From assembly GCA_030055525.1 (NCBI GenBank), contig JASFYJ010000011.1, forward strand, positions 1 to 38,343: a stretch of 38,343 nt of DNA. Direction: 5' to 3'. This DNA is from Archaeoglobales archaeon (GTDB lineage Archaea; Halobacteriota; Archaeoglobi; Archaeoglobales; Archaeoglobaceae). Made by a program: the position numbers and the translations under genes. A model generated the notes under the pieces. The model did no database searches. It had not been told where the DNA came from and saw only the letters and a program-made list of their open reading frames with translations. This document shows, in pieces, positions 16,333-24,533 of the stretch (positions are counted from its first letter, which is position 1; the number at the start of each line of letters is the position of its first letter).

Positions 16333-17223
16333 TTACACATAAAAATTTTCCTTTTTGTGAAAATTGCCTATCTTTATTTTCATGATCCTTCTTTCTATCT
16401 CTTCCCTCAACAAATCGTTGCTAGTCAGATTTTTAGCTTCGTAAAGCTTATCCAAATCTTTTTCAATTTCTCCCCACTCCATAAGTAGACGGGCGATTTT
16501 TTCTGCCACTCCTGGATAATTTTTCATGGAATTATAAATTGAAAGAGCTTTTTTGTACTCTCCTATGTTCTCATAAACTTCGGCTAAAGCTAACTTTGCC
16601 TCTTCAGTCTCTCTTATGCTCAAAGATTCCTCTATTTTTTTTATTCCTGCTTCAGGTATAGAGAGTGAAAGTTTTTTTCCCCACTCGAGTAATATGCTAG
16701 CTTTAACATCGAGTATATCTTCACTTTTCGGTAGCATTTCCAAGATGCGCATGGCTCTTAGATAATCTCCGTTTTCCACAACTTCAAAAACAAAAAATAA
16801 AATTTTTTTAATATAATTTTTTAGTCCAAAATCCTGAAACTCCACAGCTAATCTAGCTGCGTCTTCGTATCTACCGTTCGCCAACCTGTATTCTATAGCC
16901 TCCCTCAGTAAAGAAAATAGGTTTTGTATTATCTTTCTATCTCCACTATCTCTCAAAAGTTTCAAGGCTGAGAAGAATACTCCAAAAACGACCTCAGAGT
17001 CTTTACCCTCTAGATACCGACTCAACCTGTCAGCAGCTTTTGCAACAAGATAAACACTATTTGGATTGTCCTTAAGAAATACCAAATACCTTGCTGAATT
17101 TTCAGGCTTTTCAAAAATTTTCTTTAGGGAATGTGCCAAAACCGAGTCAGAAGAAATCGACTTTAATATCCTCACATCCTCTTCGTCGAGAAACTTCATC
17201 AGGATTTGGAAGAATTTTTCCAT
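16333..17223 (-). CDS. TPR-like helical-repeat protein of unknown function
   Basis: The product is 296 residues and consists of short antiparallel helices. The segment from about residue 130 to 250 has tetratricopeptide-like spacing (NGRYEDAARLAVE, NGDYLRAMRILEML, IGEYKKALSIYNSM), with the usual small and aromatic residues. It is likely a cytoplasmic scaffold or partner-binding protein; the partner is unknown. It starts with ATG at 17223, only eight bases after a perfect inverted repeat, suggesting a regulated leaderless promoter. It is the first gene of the minus-strand run towards Mut7-C, separated from the next gene by 61 bases. Confidence 0.7.
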   Translation of the reverse strand: MEKFFQILMKFLDEEDVRILKSISSDSVLAHSLKKIFEKPENSARYLVFLKDNPNSVYLVAKAADRLSRYLEGKDSEVVFGVFFSALKLLRDSGDRKIIQNLFSLLREAIEYRLANGRYEDAARLAVEFQDFGLKNYIKKILFFVFEVVENGDYLRAMRILEMLPKSEDILDVKASILLEWGKKLSLSIPEAGIKKIEESLSIRETEEAKLALAEVYENIGEYKKALSIYNSMKNYPGVAEKIARLLMEWGEIEKDLDKLYEAKNLTSNDLLREEIERRIMKIKIGNFHKKENFYV

Positions 17224-17230
17224 GAAGATT

Positions 17231-17247
17231 ATTTTACACTGTAAAAT
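17231..17247. promoter_or_regulatory. Perfect inverted repeat ATTTTACA-C-TGTAAAAT at a promoter
   Basis: The two 8-base arms are exact reverse complements around one central base. The repeat lies 8 to 24 bases before the ATG of the TPR-like gene, overlapping where a leaderless promoter would initiate. A third copy of the half-site, ATTTTAC, is at about 17252–17258. This is an operator-like arrangement, though the AT-richness makes chance repeats more likely. Confidence 0.4.
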
Positions 17248-17274
17248 AAAAATTTTACGTTTAAAAATTTAAGT

Positions 17275-17348
17275 GCTCCGGCCGGGATTTGAACCCGGGG
17301 CGCGGGCTCGAAAGGCCCGTATGTTTGACCGGGCTACACCACCGGAGC
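17275..17348 (-). tRNA. tRNA-Glu (anticodon TTC)
   Basis: On the minus strand the acceptor GCTCCGG pairs with CCGGAGC. The anticodon stem CGGGC/GCCCG encloses the loop CTTTCGA, giving anticodon TTC. The T arm has the standard GGGTTCAAATCCC. No intron and no encoded CCA are seen. A TATA-like ATATAAA (17373–17379) lies about 28 bases upstream and overlaps the thiC stop codon, so the tRNA can be transcribed on its own. Confidence 0.96.
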
Positions 17349-17373
17349 TTAAATAGCTGATTTCCAGATGAGT

Positions 17374-18675
17374 TTATATCTCTTTCGTTTGAAAGATACT
17401 TTCAACAAGTTTAATAGCACAAAGATCACCACACATACTGCAAGCTTCACTCGATGTTCGCCTTCTTTTCCAAATACTTTCTGCTTTTTCCGGATCAAAA
17501 GATGTTTCGAACTGTGTTTTCCAATCTAACTTTTTTCTTGCCAGAGACATCTTTAAATCTCTTTCCATAGCTTTCTCTCTTTGTCCAGGTTTGACAAGGT
17601 CGGCAGCATGTGCGGCAATTTTAGCGGCAATAACTCCCTCTTTAACATCCTCCACCGTTGGTAAGCCGAGGTGTTCCGAAGGGGTAACGTAGCATATAAA
17701 ATCCGCTCCAGCCATTCCTGCAACTGCTGCACCTATTGCGGCAGCTATATGATCATAACCAGCAGCAGCATCTGTAACGAGGGGGCCAAGTAAGTAGAGC
17801 GGAGCGTTTTCGGTAGCTATCTTCATAGCCTTCACTGAAGTTTCAATCATATCCAGCGGAACATGTCCTGGCCCTTCAACCATGCACTGCACACCGTATT
17901 CTCTACATTTGTCAACAAGTTCTCCTAAAATTACGTACTCCGTTAGCTTTACTCTATCTACATCGACCAAGCATCCTGGCCTAAAAGCATCCCCTAAGCT
18001 TATTGTCACGTCATAGGTCTTTAAAATTTCAAGAAGATAGTCGAAATCCGCATAGTATGGATTTTCTTTATCGTTGTGGATCATCCAGCCTACTATTATC
18101 GCTCCACCCCTGCTTACAACTCCGAGTAACCTTTTAGATCTTTTCAACCTTTCAACGCTCACCTTGTTTACCCCAGCATGTATCGTCATGAAGTCCACTC
18201 CGTCCTTCGCTTGCTTTTCAACCACTTTGAAAAATTCATCCTCGCGGATGTCTACAACTCTTTTACAATCTCTAGCCGCCTGATAAACCGGAACTGTTCC
18301 AAAAGGCAAACTTGTTAATTTCATCAAAGTTCTCCTTATCTCATCCAAGTTACCACCAGAAGATAGATCCATTATTGCATCGGCACCAAATTTTTCCGCC
18401 ACTTTAACCTTCTCTTTCTCCTCATCCAAGTCTACATGGTCTATTGATGTTCCTACGTTCACATTTACCTTTGTTGACGCATACATCCCTATAGGTTTTG
18501 GAATCGTATCCCTCAAAACGTTTTTAGGTATAACCACGTAACCTTTCGCAATAAGTCTGAGAAGTTTTTCAACATCCAACCCCTCATTTTTTGCAGCTAG
18601 TTTGACAAATTCATCTGCTCTGCCCTTTCTTGCATCTTCGATTAACGTCACAAATAAAATACACTCTGTGGACAT
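17374..18675 (-). CDS. thiC: Phosphomethylpyrimidine synthase ThiC
   Basis: ThiC is a radical-SAM enzyme that turns aminoimidazole ribotide into the HMP-phosphate pyrimidine of thiamine. The 433-residue product has the core VNVGTSIDHVD, TIHAGV, SRGGAIIVGWMIHN and EGPGHVPLDMI motifs. Its C-terminal cluster motif is CSMCGDLC (C412, C415, C419), with three residues before the last Cys instead of the four in Escherichia coli-type ThiC; I believe this spacing is usual in archaeal short forms. The length is that of the short archaeal form. ATG 18675 is chosen; GTG 18651 (reading MTLIEDARKG) is a good alternative. It starts seven bases after mazG. tRNA-Glu follows 25 bases downstream. Confidence 0.95.
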   Translation of the reverse strand: MSTECILFVTLIEDARKGRADEFVKLAAKNEGLDVEKLLRLIAKGYVVIPKNVLRDTIPKPIGMYASTKVNVNVGTSIDHVDLDEEKEKVKVAEKFGADAIMDLSSGGNLDEIRRTLMKLTSLPFGTVPVYQAARDCKRVVDIREDEFFKVVEKQAKDGVDFMTIHAGVNKVSVERLKRSKRLLGVVSRGGAIIVGWMIHNDKENPYYADFDYLLEILKTYDVTISLGDAFRPGCLVDVDRVKLTEYVILGELVDKCREYGVQCMVEGPGHVPLDMIETSVKAMKIATENAPLYLLGPLVTDAAAGYDHIAAAIGAAVAGMAGADFICYVTPSEHLGLPTVEDVKEGVIAAKIAAHAADLVKPGQREKAMERDLKMSLARKKLDWKTQFETSFDPEKAESIWKRRRTSSEACSMCGDLCAIKLVESIFQTKEI

Positions 18676-18682
18676 AAATACT

Positions 18683-18961
18683 TTAATCCCGCAGATCCCA
18701 CGTTTTAGATGGGTCACCTTTTATGTACTTCTCTAAAAGTCTGCTTTCAAATTCAACCCCAAAGTAGTTTGCCAAACTCAAGGTAATGAAGGTAACATCC
18801 GCTATTTCTTCCTTTATCGCATCATAGTCCCTTTTTCTAACAGCTTCAGCCAGTTCACCGACCTCCTCCATTAGAACGGACAAAAGGAATAAATCTCCAC
18901 TCCTTCGATCCAGCTCGCCATACTTTTCATAAATCTTTCTCCTCAACTCTTCGAGGTCCAT
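18683..18961 (-). CDS. MazG-type nucleotide pyrophosphohydrolase
   Basis: The 92-residue product is a single all-helical MazG domain. The magnesium-binding pattern is present: E32, E33 and E36 in MEEVGELAEA, and E52 and D55 in EEIADV. Such enzymes cleave NTPs or dNTPs to the monophosphate and pyrophosphate, cleaning damaged or excess nucleotides. It is half the length of bacterial MazG, which has two domains, and matches compact archaeal forms. It precedes thiC with a seven-base gap, an operon whose logic is unclear. Divergently, tRNA-Thr begins 53 bases away. Confidence 0.9.
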   Translation of the reverse strand: MDLEELRRKIYEKYGELDRRSGDLFLLSVLMEEVGELAEAVRKRDYDAIKEEIADVTFITLSLANYFGVEFESRLLEKYIKGDPSKTWDLRD

Positions 18962-19013
18962 ATTCGATATCCAAAAAACTTAAATTAAGAGTTTCACCAC
19001 TTAAATTCAGCAA

Positions 19014-19086
19014 GCCGCCGTGGCTCAGCTGGAAGAGCGGGTGACTTGTAATCACCAGGTCGCGGGTTCAAACCCCGCCGGCGGCT
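19014..19086 (+). tRNA. tRNA-Thr (anticodon TGT)
   Basis: The acceptor GCCGCCG pairs with CGGCGGC (19079–19085), with T at the discriminator position. The anticodon stem GGTGA/TCACC encloses CTTGTAA, giving TGT. The T arm is GCGGG-TTCAAAC-CCCGC. No intron and no encoded CCA. CTTAAATT at about 18979–18986 is placed as its TATA box. Confidence 0.96.
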
Positions 19087-19105
19087 TACTTTGTTCAAAA
19101 TCCAA

Positions 19106-19129
19106 ATCACTTTTTTAGATAAAAGTGAT
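19106..19129. repeat. Perfect 9-base inverted repeat downstream of tRNA-Thr
   Basis: ATCACTTTT and AAAAGTGAT flank a six-base loop (TTAGAT). It starts 20 bases after the tRNA and could fold as a hairpin in the trailing transcript or bind a dimeric protein. The surrounding 19087–19273 holds no gene I can support, only AT-rich sequence. Confidence 0.45.
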
Positions 19130-19273
19130 CGAACCTATATAAGCTCAGCCGGAAAAATTAGAAAAATAAAAACTCCAATGCCTTTACCGCAAATTTTTAA
19201 AAATTCTAGAATCGTCGTTAATAATTGCCCTCCTTTTTTAGAAGATTTTAGAACCAAAAAATTGTACTTTTAA

Positions 19274-19819
19274 TTAAACAATTCGAGTACCAAGCTGATA
19301 AGCTGCCTTCAACAGATCCTCCTTCTTCTTAACAGCTCCTGGTTCATTTAACCCATTTCCTCCAACGATTCCTACAAACTTCATTCCGAAATTTGAAAGT
19401 CTCGTTCCAAGTTCTTTCAATACAGTTTCTCCATCGTTTCCACGCCCTTGCGAGTATATGATAGCCAGATTTTTCCCTTTAAGTGCAGAATCTCCCTTGA
19501 AAACGTTTATCATTGCTAAAAGTCTGTCGAGGAAGGTCTTTGTCTGAGCTGTCACGTGGCCCATGTAGATCGGTGTTCCAATAACTAGGGCGTCGGCAGA
19601 TTTTATAGCCTTATATATCAGCTGCATATCGTCCTTCTGCTTGCATTCTCCGTACTGCTGGCAATAGAAACACCCCTGACACCAGTTTATATTCATGTCA
19701 TTTATTTTAAAAATTTCCACCTCCGCCCCCTTTGATTTTGCACCTTCCAGAACTTTTTGGACTAGAATTTCGGTATTACTTTCAGCCCTAGGGCTGCCGA
19801 CGATACCCACAACCTTCAT
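19274..19819 (-). CDS. Iron-sulfur flavoprotein / NADPH-dependent FMN reductase family
   Basis: The 181-residue product has a flavodoxin-like fold starting VVGIVGSPRAESNTEILV, which binds FMN phosphate. Cysteines C47, C50, C53 and C59 form the compact CxxCxxCx5C motif; the same positions bind the [4Fe-4S] cluster in the Methanosarcina thermophila iron-sulfur flavoprotein Isf. GTPIYMGHVTAQTKTFLDRL is the usual second FMN loop. It likely transfers electrons from ferredoxin to oxygen, peroxide or an unknown acceptor. It is a single gene, divergent from thpR, separated from it by 81 bases. Confidence 0.9.
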   Translation of the reverse strand: MKVVGIVGSPRAESNTEILVQKVLEGAKSKGAEVEIFKINDMNINWCQGCFYCQQYGECKQKDDMQLIYKAIKSADALVIGTPIYMGHVTAQTKTFLDRLLAMINVFKGDSALKGKNLAIIYSQGRGNDGETVLKELGTRLSNFGMKFVGIVGGNGLNEPGAVKKKEDLLKAAYQLGTRIV

Positions 19820-19900
19820 AGCTAGCGTACACTTGCTAACTTAAAAATTTTTCCATTTTTCCAACAAAAAATTTTAAAGTTCTGGTATGAGTGAAGAAGC

Positions 19901-20440
19901 ATGAGGCTGTTCGTAGCTGTGGATTTAAGCGACGAAGTTAGAGAAAAACTTTCACCCCTGCTTGCAGAACTTTCAAAAATAGGTGGTTTGAAAACTGTTG
20001 AAAAGGAAAATTTACACATCACTTTGCTTTTTTTAGGCGAAGTTCCTGAGATGAAAGTTCCCCAGATAAGGGAAGAGTTGTCTAAGATCAAATTTGAGAC
20101 TTTTAAGATTGAGTTTTCAGAAGTTGGTGCTTTTCCATCTGTTTCCAATCCTCGAGTTATCTGGATCGGCGCTAAAGATGATGGAAAATTGAAGATACTT
20201 GCAGATGAAGTCCATGAAAGACTAAAAAAACTTGGATTCAAAAGAGATAAAGATTTCGTAGCACATATAACAATAGCAAGGGTTAAGAGAAGATATGAGA
20301 ATTTAAAGAATTTTGTCAGTCTTCATGCTAAAGATAAATTTGGAGAGATGAATGTGAGTAATTTCAAGTTAAAGCAGAGCATTCTAAGACCCCAAGGACC
20401 AATATACAAAGATATTGAAGTTTTTAAAGCTTCGAAATGA
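19901..20440 (+). CDS. thpR: RNA 2',3'-cyclic phosphodiesterase
   Basis: The 179-residue protein is a 2H phosphoesterase with both histidine motifs, HITL at 39–42 and HITI at 122–125. Family members open 2',3'-cyclic phosphates on RNA ends and were first described as 2'-5' RNA ligases. It starts the plus-strand RNA-processing run that includes cca 1.6 kb downstream; thpR next to cca is a recurring archaeal arrangement, here interrupted by a PLP-enzyme gene. The ATG at 19901 gives the normal family start MRLFVAVDL. Confidence 0.93.
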   Translation: MRLFVAVDLSDEVREKLSPLLAELSKIGGLKTVEKENLHITLLFLGEVPEMKVPQIREELSKIKFETFKIEFSEVGAFPSVSNPRVIWIGAKDDGKLKILADEVHERLKKLGFKRDKDFVAHITIARVKRRYENLKNFVSLHAKDKFGEMNVSNFKLKQSILRPQGPIYKDIEVFKASK

Positions 20441-20489
20441 GCATTATTTATGACGAAAAATCTTTATATAATTAAATCAAGATTATTAC

Positions 20490-21977
20490 ATGCACCTGCA
20501 AAAGTTGAGCAGGGAGGAGATAATCAGAAAGCTGAAAGAATATGCAAGCGAAGATTTTGAACCGAAAAGCGGAAAATTATTCACAATTGCATTTGAGCCG
20601 GGAATAGAAGAACTAAAAGAGATAATTTTTGATGCTTGGAAAATGTACGCTGAAAAAAACATGTTGGACTTCACAGAATTTCCAAGCGCGATAAAACTCG
20701 AAAAAGATGTAATAGATATAGCAAGATCGCTAATGAATGGAGATAAGGATGTAGTTGGTACATACACTTTTGGAGGTACTGAAAGCGTTTTTTTGGCTGT
20801 TAAAGCTGCAAGAGATAATTTCTTGCTTAAAAAAGGCTTTACATCTCTGCCCGAGATCGTCATGCCTGTAACTGCACATCCTTGTTATGAAAAAGCTGCA
20901 GAATATATGGGTTTAAAGGTAAAAAGAGTTAGAGTAAACACTGAGACGTACAGAGCAGATCCAGATGCGATAAATGAAGCCATAACCGAGAATACAGCAA
21001 TGATTGTCGGTTCAACACCAAATTGGCCTTTTGGTACTGTAGATCCAATAGAAGAACTTGCGGAGATTGCTTTAGATAAAGATCTCTGGCTACACGTGGA
21101 TGCTTGCGTTGGGGGTTTTGTTTTGCCATTTATGAGAAAGCTTGGTGAAAAAATACCAGAATTTGATTTCAAAATAGATGGTGTAACTTCAATTTCAATG
21201 GATCCGCACAAGTATGCATACTCAGCAATAGGTGCTTCTATCGTACTTTTCAGAAAAAGTTTTTATAAAATGCTTTCACAATATGCAAACTTAAGATGGC
21301 CGGGATACCCGATAGTAAACCCAGCAGTACTTTCTTCTCGCTCTGAGGGACCCTTGGCAGCAACATGGGCAGTGTTGCACTATCTCGGAGAGGATGGCTA
21401 TACGGAACTTGCAAGAAGGATACTAAATGCTAGGAAGAAGATACTTGGTGGTTTAAAAGAACTTGGATACAAGATAATGGGAGATCCAACGGTTATAATA
21501 GCTTTTACTTCGAACGAAATAAATCTATTCAAGCTTTGCGATGAGATGGTTAAAAAAGGATGGGTTTTTCTAGCACAGAAAGGTATAGCAAATATAGATA
21601 TACCTCCAAGCGTCCACCTTACGCTAACACCAGTTCACGAGAATTTAGCTGATGATATGATAAAAGAGCTCAGCGAATGCACTGAAAATTTAAAAAGTAT
21701 CCCTAAGAGCGATTTGGAAGAATTTATAGAAACTTTCGGACTGATGATGAATTTTTTGATGCCTACTGAGATGGACTTAGCATCTATCAGCAGATTATTA
21801 AGTGAGATCGAGAGGTACATGGCTACCTATGGTCCAAAACTACTTGAAGCCCTTGGTTTTGAAAAGGGTTTGACAAGAGAGATGGCGGTAGTGAATCAGA
21901 TGTTCAACTCGTTACCTCCAGAGATAGCAGAACCTCTTGTCAACTATGTAGTAATAGAACTATTTAGGCGAGGATAA
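20490..21977 (+). CDS. PLP-dependent group II decarboxylase / sphingosine-1-phosphate-lyase-like enzyme
   Basis: The 495-residue protein is a fold-type I PLP enzyme. The PLP lysine is K241 in SMDPHKYAYS, with H130 (TAHPCYEKA) stacking on the ring, D204 (HVDACVGG) on the pyridine nitrogen, and TFGGTESV near 93–100 binding phosphate. The closest groups are archaeal aspartate/tyrosine decarboxylases and sphingosine-1-phosphate lyases. About 100 residues after the HLTLTP strand are an extra helical tail not found in the roughly 370–390-residue MfnA enzymes. Substrate is uncertain; a polyamine, CoA (beta-alanine) or lipid role are all possible. TTTATATA at 20463–20470 lies about 24 bases upstream of the ATG, indicating a leaderless start. 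Confidence 0.85.
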   Translation: MHLQKLSREEIIRKLKEYASEDFEPKSGKLFTIAFEPGIEELKEIIFDAWKMYAEKNMLDFTEFPSAIKLEKDVIDIARSLMNGDKDVVGTYTFGGTESVFLAVKAARDNFLLKKGFTSLPEIVMPVTAHPCYEKAAEYMGLKVKRVRVNTETYRADPDAINEAITENTAMIVGSTPNWPFGTVDPIEELAEIALDKDLWLHVDACVGGFVLPFMRKLGEKIPEFDFKIDGVTSISMDPHKYAYSAIGASIVLFRKSFYKMLSQYANLRWPGYPIVNPAVLSSRSEGPLAATWAVLHYLGEDGYTELARRILNARKKILGGLKELGYKIMGDPTVIIAFTSNEINLFKLCDEMVKKGWVFLAQKGIANIDIPPSVHLTLTPVHENLADDMIKELSECTENLKSIPKSDLEEFIETFGLMMNFLMPTEMDLASISRLLSEIERYMATYGPKLLEALGFEKGLTREMAVVNQMFNSLPPEIAEPLVNYVVIELFRRG

Positions 21978-22025
21978 AAACTTCGAGGATCATTTTTATA
22001 TCTCGAATTCGTACCAGAAAGGTAG

Positions 22026-23330
22026 ATGGAGAAGGTTATAGAGATAACAGAAAAAATAATTCCATTCGTGGTTCCAAGTGAGGAAGAAGTCCAACTCGGC
22101 AGAAAGGCTGAAGCTGAGATAAGAAGAAGGCTAAATGAGATAGGTGTCGAATACATCTTTGTTGGCAGTTATGCAAGAAACACCTGGCTTAAAGATAATT
22201 TGGAGATAGATGTATTTGTATTTTTCGACCCAAAAGTTTCCAGAGAATTGCTAGAGAAAGAAGGTCTAGAGATAGGTAAAAAAGTGCTCGAAAGCTATGA
22301 AGTTAGATACGCTGAACATCCTTATGTTCATGGAAGACTCTTTGGTGTTGAAGTCGAAATCGTTCCATGTTATAAAGTTAAAAGTGCCGCTGAGATAAAA
22401 TCTGCTGTAGATAGGACACCTTTTCATCATGAATGGCTGAAAGACAGGATAAAAGGCAAAGAAAACGAAGTTAGGATACTAAAAAAGTTTTTAAAGGTAA
22501 ATGGACTTTACGGAGCTGAATATAAGGTTAGAGGTTTTTCGGGGTATCTTTGTGAACTTTTAATCGTTTACTATGGCTCCTTTGCTGAATTGGTAAAAAA
22601 TGCAACCAAATGGAGCAGAAGAACTGTAATAGATGTTGGAAAAAAAGAAGAGAGAACCGGAGATGTGTTTTTTGTTGTAGATCCGGTTGATGAGAAAAGA
22701 AACGTAGCCGCAAACTTAAGTTTGGACAATCTTGCAAAATTCGTGCAGCTTTGTAGGGATTTTTTGAAAAATCCCAGTGAAGCTTTCTTTTTTGAGAGAC
22801 CTTTAAAAATACCGCCGGATGAAGAGGTTCTCAAAATCATAGAACTCAGAAGCTCTTCAATTTTTGCTGTCGAATTCCAAAAACCAGAAATAGTGGAAGA
22901 TAACTTATACCCACAACTTGAAAGAGCAGCAAAAAAGATATTCGAATTTCTGGAAAAAGAAGGTTACAAGCCCATGAGGTACAACTACTTTGCAAACGAT
23001 AAATGCTACCTAATCTTCGAATGCGAGATTTCTGAGCTTTCCAGAGTCTACAAAAAGATGGGACCAAAATTTGAAGATGAGGAAAACGTAGAAAGTTTCC
23101 TCAAGAAAAATAGAAAATTTAAACCGTTCATCGAGAACGGAAGGTGGTGGAGTTTCGAGTTACGAGAGAACACAAAACCTGAAGATTCTGTAGAGAAATT
23201 TATATCCAAGAACTGGGCTTCTCTAGGAAAAAACGTAGGCGAGATCCTCAGGAGAGATTTCAAGATATTGAAAGGGAAAGAGCTTCTTAAAGTCAAGGAA
23301 AAACTTGCTGAATTTTTAGGGGTGATATGA
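22026..23330 (+). CDS. cca: CCA-adding tRNA nucleotidyltransferase, archaeal class I
   Basis: This enzyme builds or repairs the 3' CCA end of tRNAs; both tRNA genes here lack encoded CCA, so it is needed. The nucleotidyltransferase motif is GSYARNTWLKDNLEIDVF, with catalytic E60 and D62, and a third acidic residue in VEVEIVP near 110. At 434 residues it matches the A. fulgidus enzyme (437) in length and order of head, neck, body and tail domains. The start ATG has GAAAGGTAG just upstream. Its stop overlaps the following RNase Z-like gene as TGATG. Confidence 0.96.
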   Translation: MEKVIEITEKIIPFVVPSEEEVQLGRKAEAEIRRRLNEIGVEYIFVGSYARNTWLKDNLEIDVFVFFDPKVSRELLEKEGLEIGKKVLESYEVRYAEHPYVHGRLFGVEVEIVPCYKVKSAAEIKSAVDRTPFHHEWLKDRIKGKENEVRILKKFLKVNGLYGAEYKVRGFSGYLCELLIVYYGSFAELVKNATKWSRRTVIDVGKKEERTGDVFFVVDPVDEKRNVAANLSLDNLAKFVQLCRDFLKNPSEAFFFERPLKIPPDEEVLKIIELRSSSIFAVEFQKPEIVEDNLYPQLERAAKKIFEFLEKEGYKPMRYNYFANDKCYLIFECEISELSRVYKKMGPKFEDEENVESFLKKNRKFKPFIENGRWWSFELRENTKPEDSVEKFISKNWASLGKNVGEILRRDFKILKGKELLKVKEKLAEFLGVI

Positions 23331-24034
23331 TGAAGATTACATTCCTTGGTACTGGAGTTTCGGTTCCCTTCGAAAACAGAGCGCAAAGTTCTATACTCGT
23401 TGAAGAAGATTGTAGAATTCTTATAGATGTTGGATGTGGATGTATGCTCAGACTCGAACAGGCAGGCGTGGATGTTTGCGATATAGATGCTATCTGTTTA
23501 ACTCACAACCATCTTGACCACAACGGAGATCTCTTGAATATTTTGAAGGCAAGATGGTTGAATTGTACAGAAAAATTACAGATTTATGCTCCAGAAGGTA
23601 CAAGATTCTTTCTAGAGAGTCTTTTAGAAGCGTATCCGTATCTTAGGAGCAAACTTAAATTTGATGTTTTTGAAGTTAAGAAGTTCAAAGTTGGAAATTT
23701 GAACTTCAAAGTGATGCCTACGATACATAGCATAGAGAGCCAAGCTTACATTATCGATGACACCGTGGTAGTAAGCGGGGATACAAGGGCTTTTGCGGAG
23801 TTGATCTCTTCAGAATGCAGATATATGATACACGAGCTATCTCTACCCTTTAATTACCCTTCAGACTACCATACAACTCCTGAAAATCTTAAAGAGAATT
23901 TAAAATTTTGTAGGGCTGAAAAGATATTCCTTGTGCACCTCTATCCTCAAACTCACGCTGTTAAAGAAGAGATTATCAGGTTCTTAGATTTTGATGCTGA
24001 AGTCGTCGATGATCTGCAGTCAGTAAAAGCTTAG
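23330..24034 (+). CDS. RNase Z-like metallo-beta-lactamase protein
   Basis: The 234-residue product begins MKITFLGTGVSVP, the RNase Z/arylsulfatase-type start. The metal motif is THNHLDHNGD, followed by the later histidine in PTIHSIES, the aspartate in VSGDTRA and the final VHLYPQTH. It lacks the long exosite arm of full tRNase Z, so tRNA 3'-end trimming is possible but not assured. ATG 23330 is favoured over 23327 because GGGGTGAT stands three bases upstream, the same spacing as at ACR3. The one-base overlap with cca suggests linked translation and a shared tRNA-maturation theme. Confidence 0.82.
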   Translation: MKITFLGTGVSVPFENRAQSSILVEEDCRILIDVGCGCMLRLEQAGVDVCDIDAICLTHNHLDHNGDLLNILKARWLNCTEKLQIYAPEGTRFFLESLLEAYPYLRSKLKFDVFEVKKFKVGNLNFKVMPTIHSIESQAYIIDDTVVVSGDTRAFAELISSECRYMIHELSLPFNYPSDYHTTPENLKENLKFCRAEKIFLVHLYPQTHAVKEEIIRFLDFDAEVVDDLQSVKA

Positions 24035-24077
24035 CAAAGGTTAAAATAGAGTATAACTACAAGTTCAGGTGATGTTG

Positions 24078-24533
24078 ATGGATGAGGTAAACAGAATTGT
24101 CACATTATGCGGAAAGGATTGGGCCAAGATAGGTGTGGAATTCATTTTCCTCGGTGGAAAAAGTGAATGTGAAAACTGCAAACTAAAGAAGACGTGTTTA
24201 AAGTTGAGAACTGGTGCAAAGTACAAGATAGTTGGTCTCAGAAATGGAGAAGTGCATGAATGCCCACTTCATGATGAGGGTGTGATCGCCGTGGAAGTCG
24301 TAGAATTGCCGATAATAGCTCTCGTGGAATCAAAAGTGGCTGTTGAAGGTGCCAAGTTTCAGTATGAAAGCAAAGAATGCGATTTACTAGACTGTGGAAT
24401 GTATTCACTATGCCATCCAGTAGAATTGACGAACGGAGAGAGCGTTTTAGTGGGGAAAGTTCTTGGGGAGGCACCAAACAAATGCGCGAAAGGCTATAGC
24501 GTAGTCGTTGCAGAGCTAAAAAGAGAGGTCTAG
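24078..24533 (+). CDS. UPF0179 family protein
   Basis: The 151-residue product matches the archaeal UPF0179 family of unknown function. It is cysteine-rich: CENCKLKKTC near 34–43, then CPLHDEG, and CDLLDCGMYSLCHP near 117–130, suggesting an iron-sulfur cluster or zinc. The start is set at ATG 24078 because AGGTGAT precedes it by four bases; GTG 24069 and ATG 24072 are in frame and overlap that site. It overlaps the convergent UPF0173 gene by four bases at the 3' ends. It probably ends the thpR–cca run. Confidence 0.88.
   Translation: MDEVNRIVTLCGKDWAKIGVEFIFLGGKSECENCKLKKTCLKLRTGAKYKIVGLRNGEVHECPLHDEGVIAVEVVELPIIALVESKVAVEGAKFQYESKECDLLDCGMYSLCHPVELTNGESVLVGKVLGEAPNKCAKGYSVVVAELKREV

Noticed and set aside
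19091-19273. Plus-strand 60-codon frame after tRNA-Thr
   Set aside because: Low-complexity, Lys/Phe-rich translation from AT-rich sequence, with no start signal and no known family.
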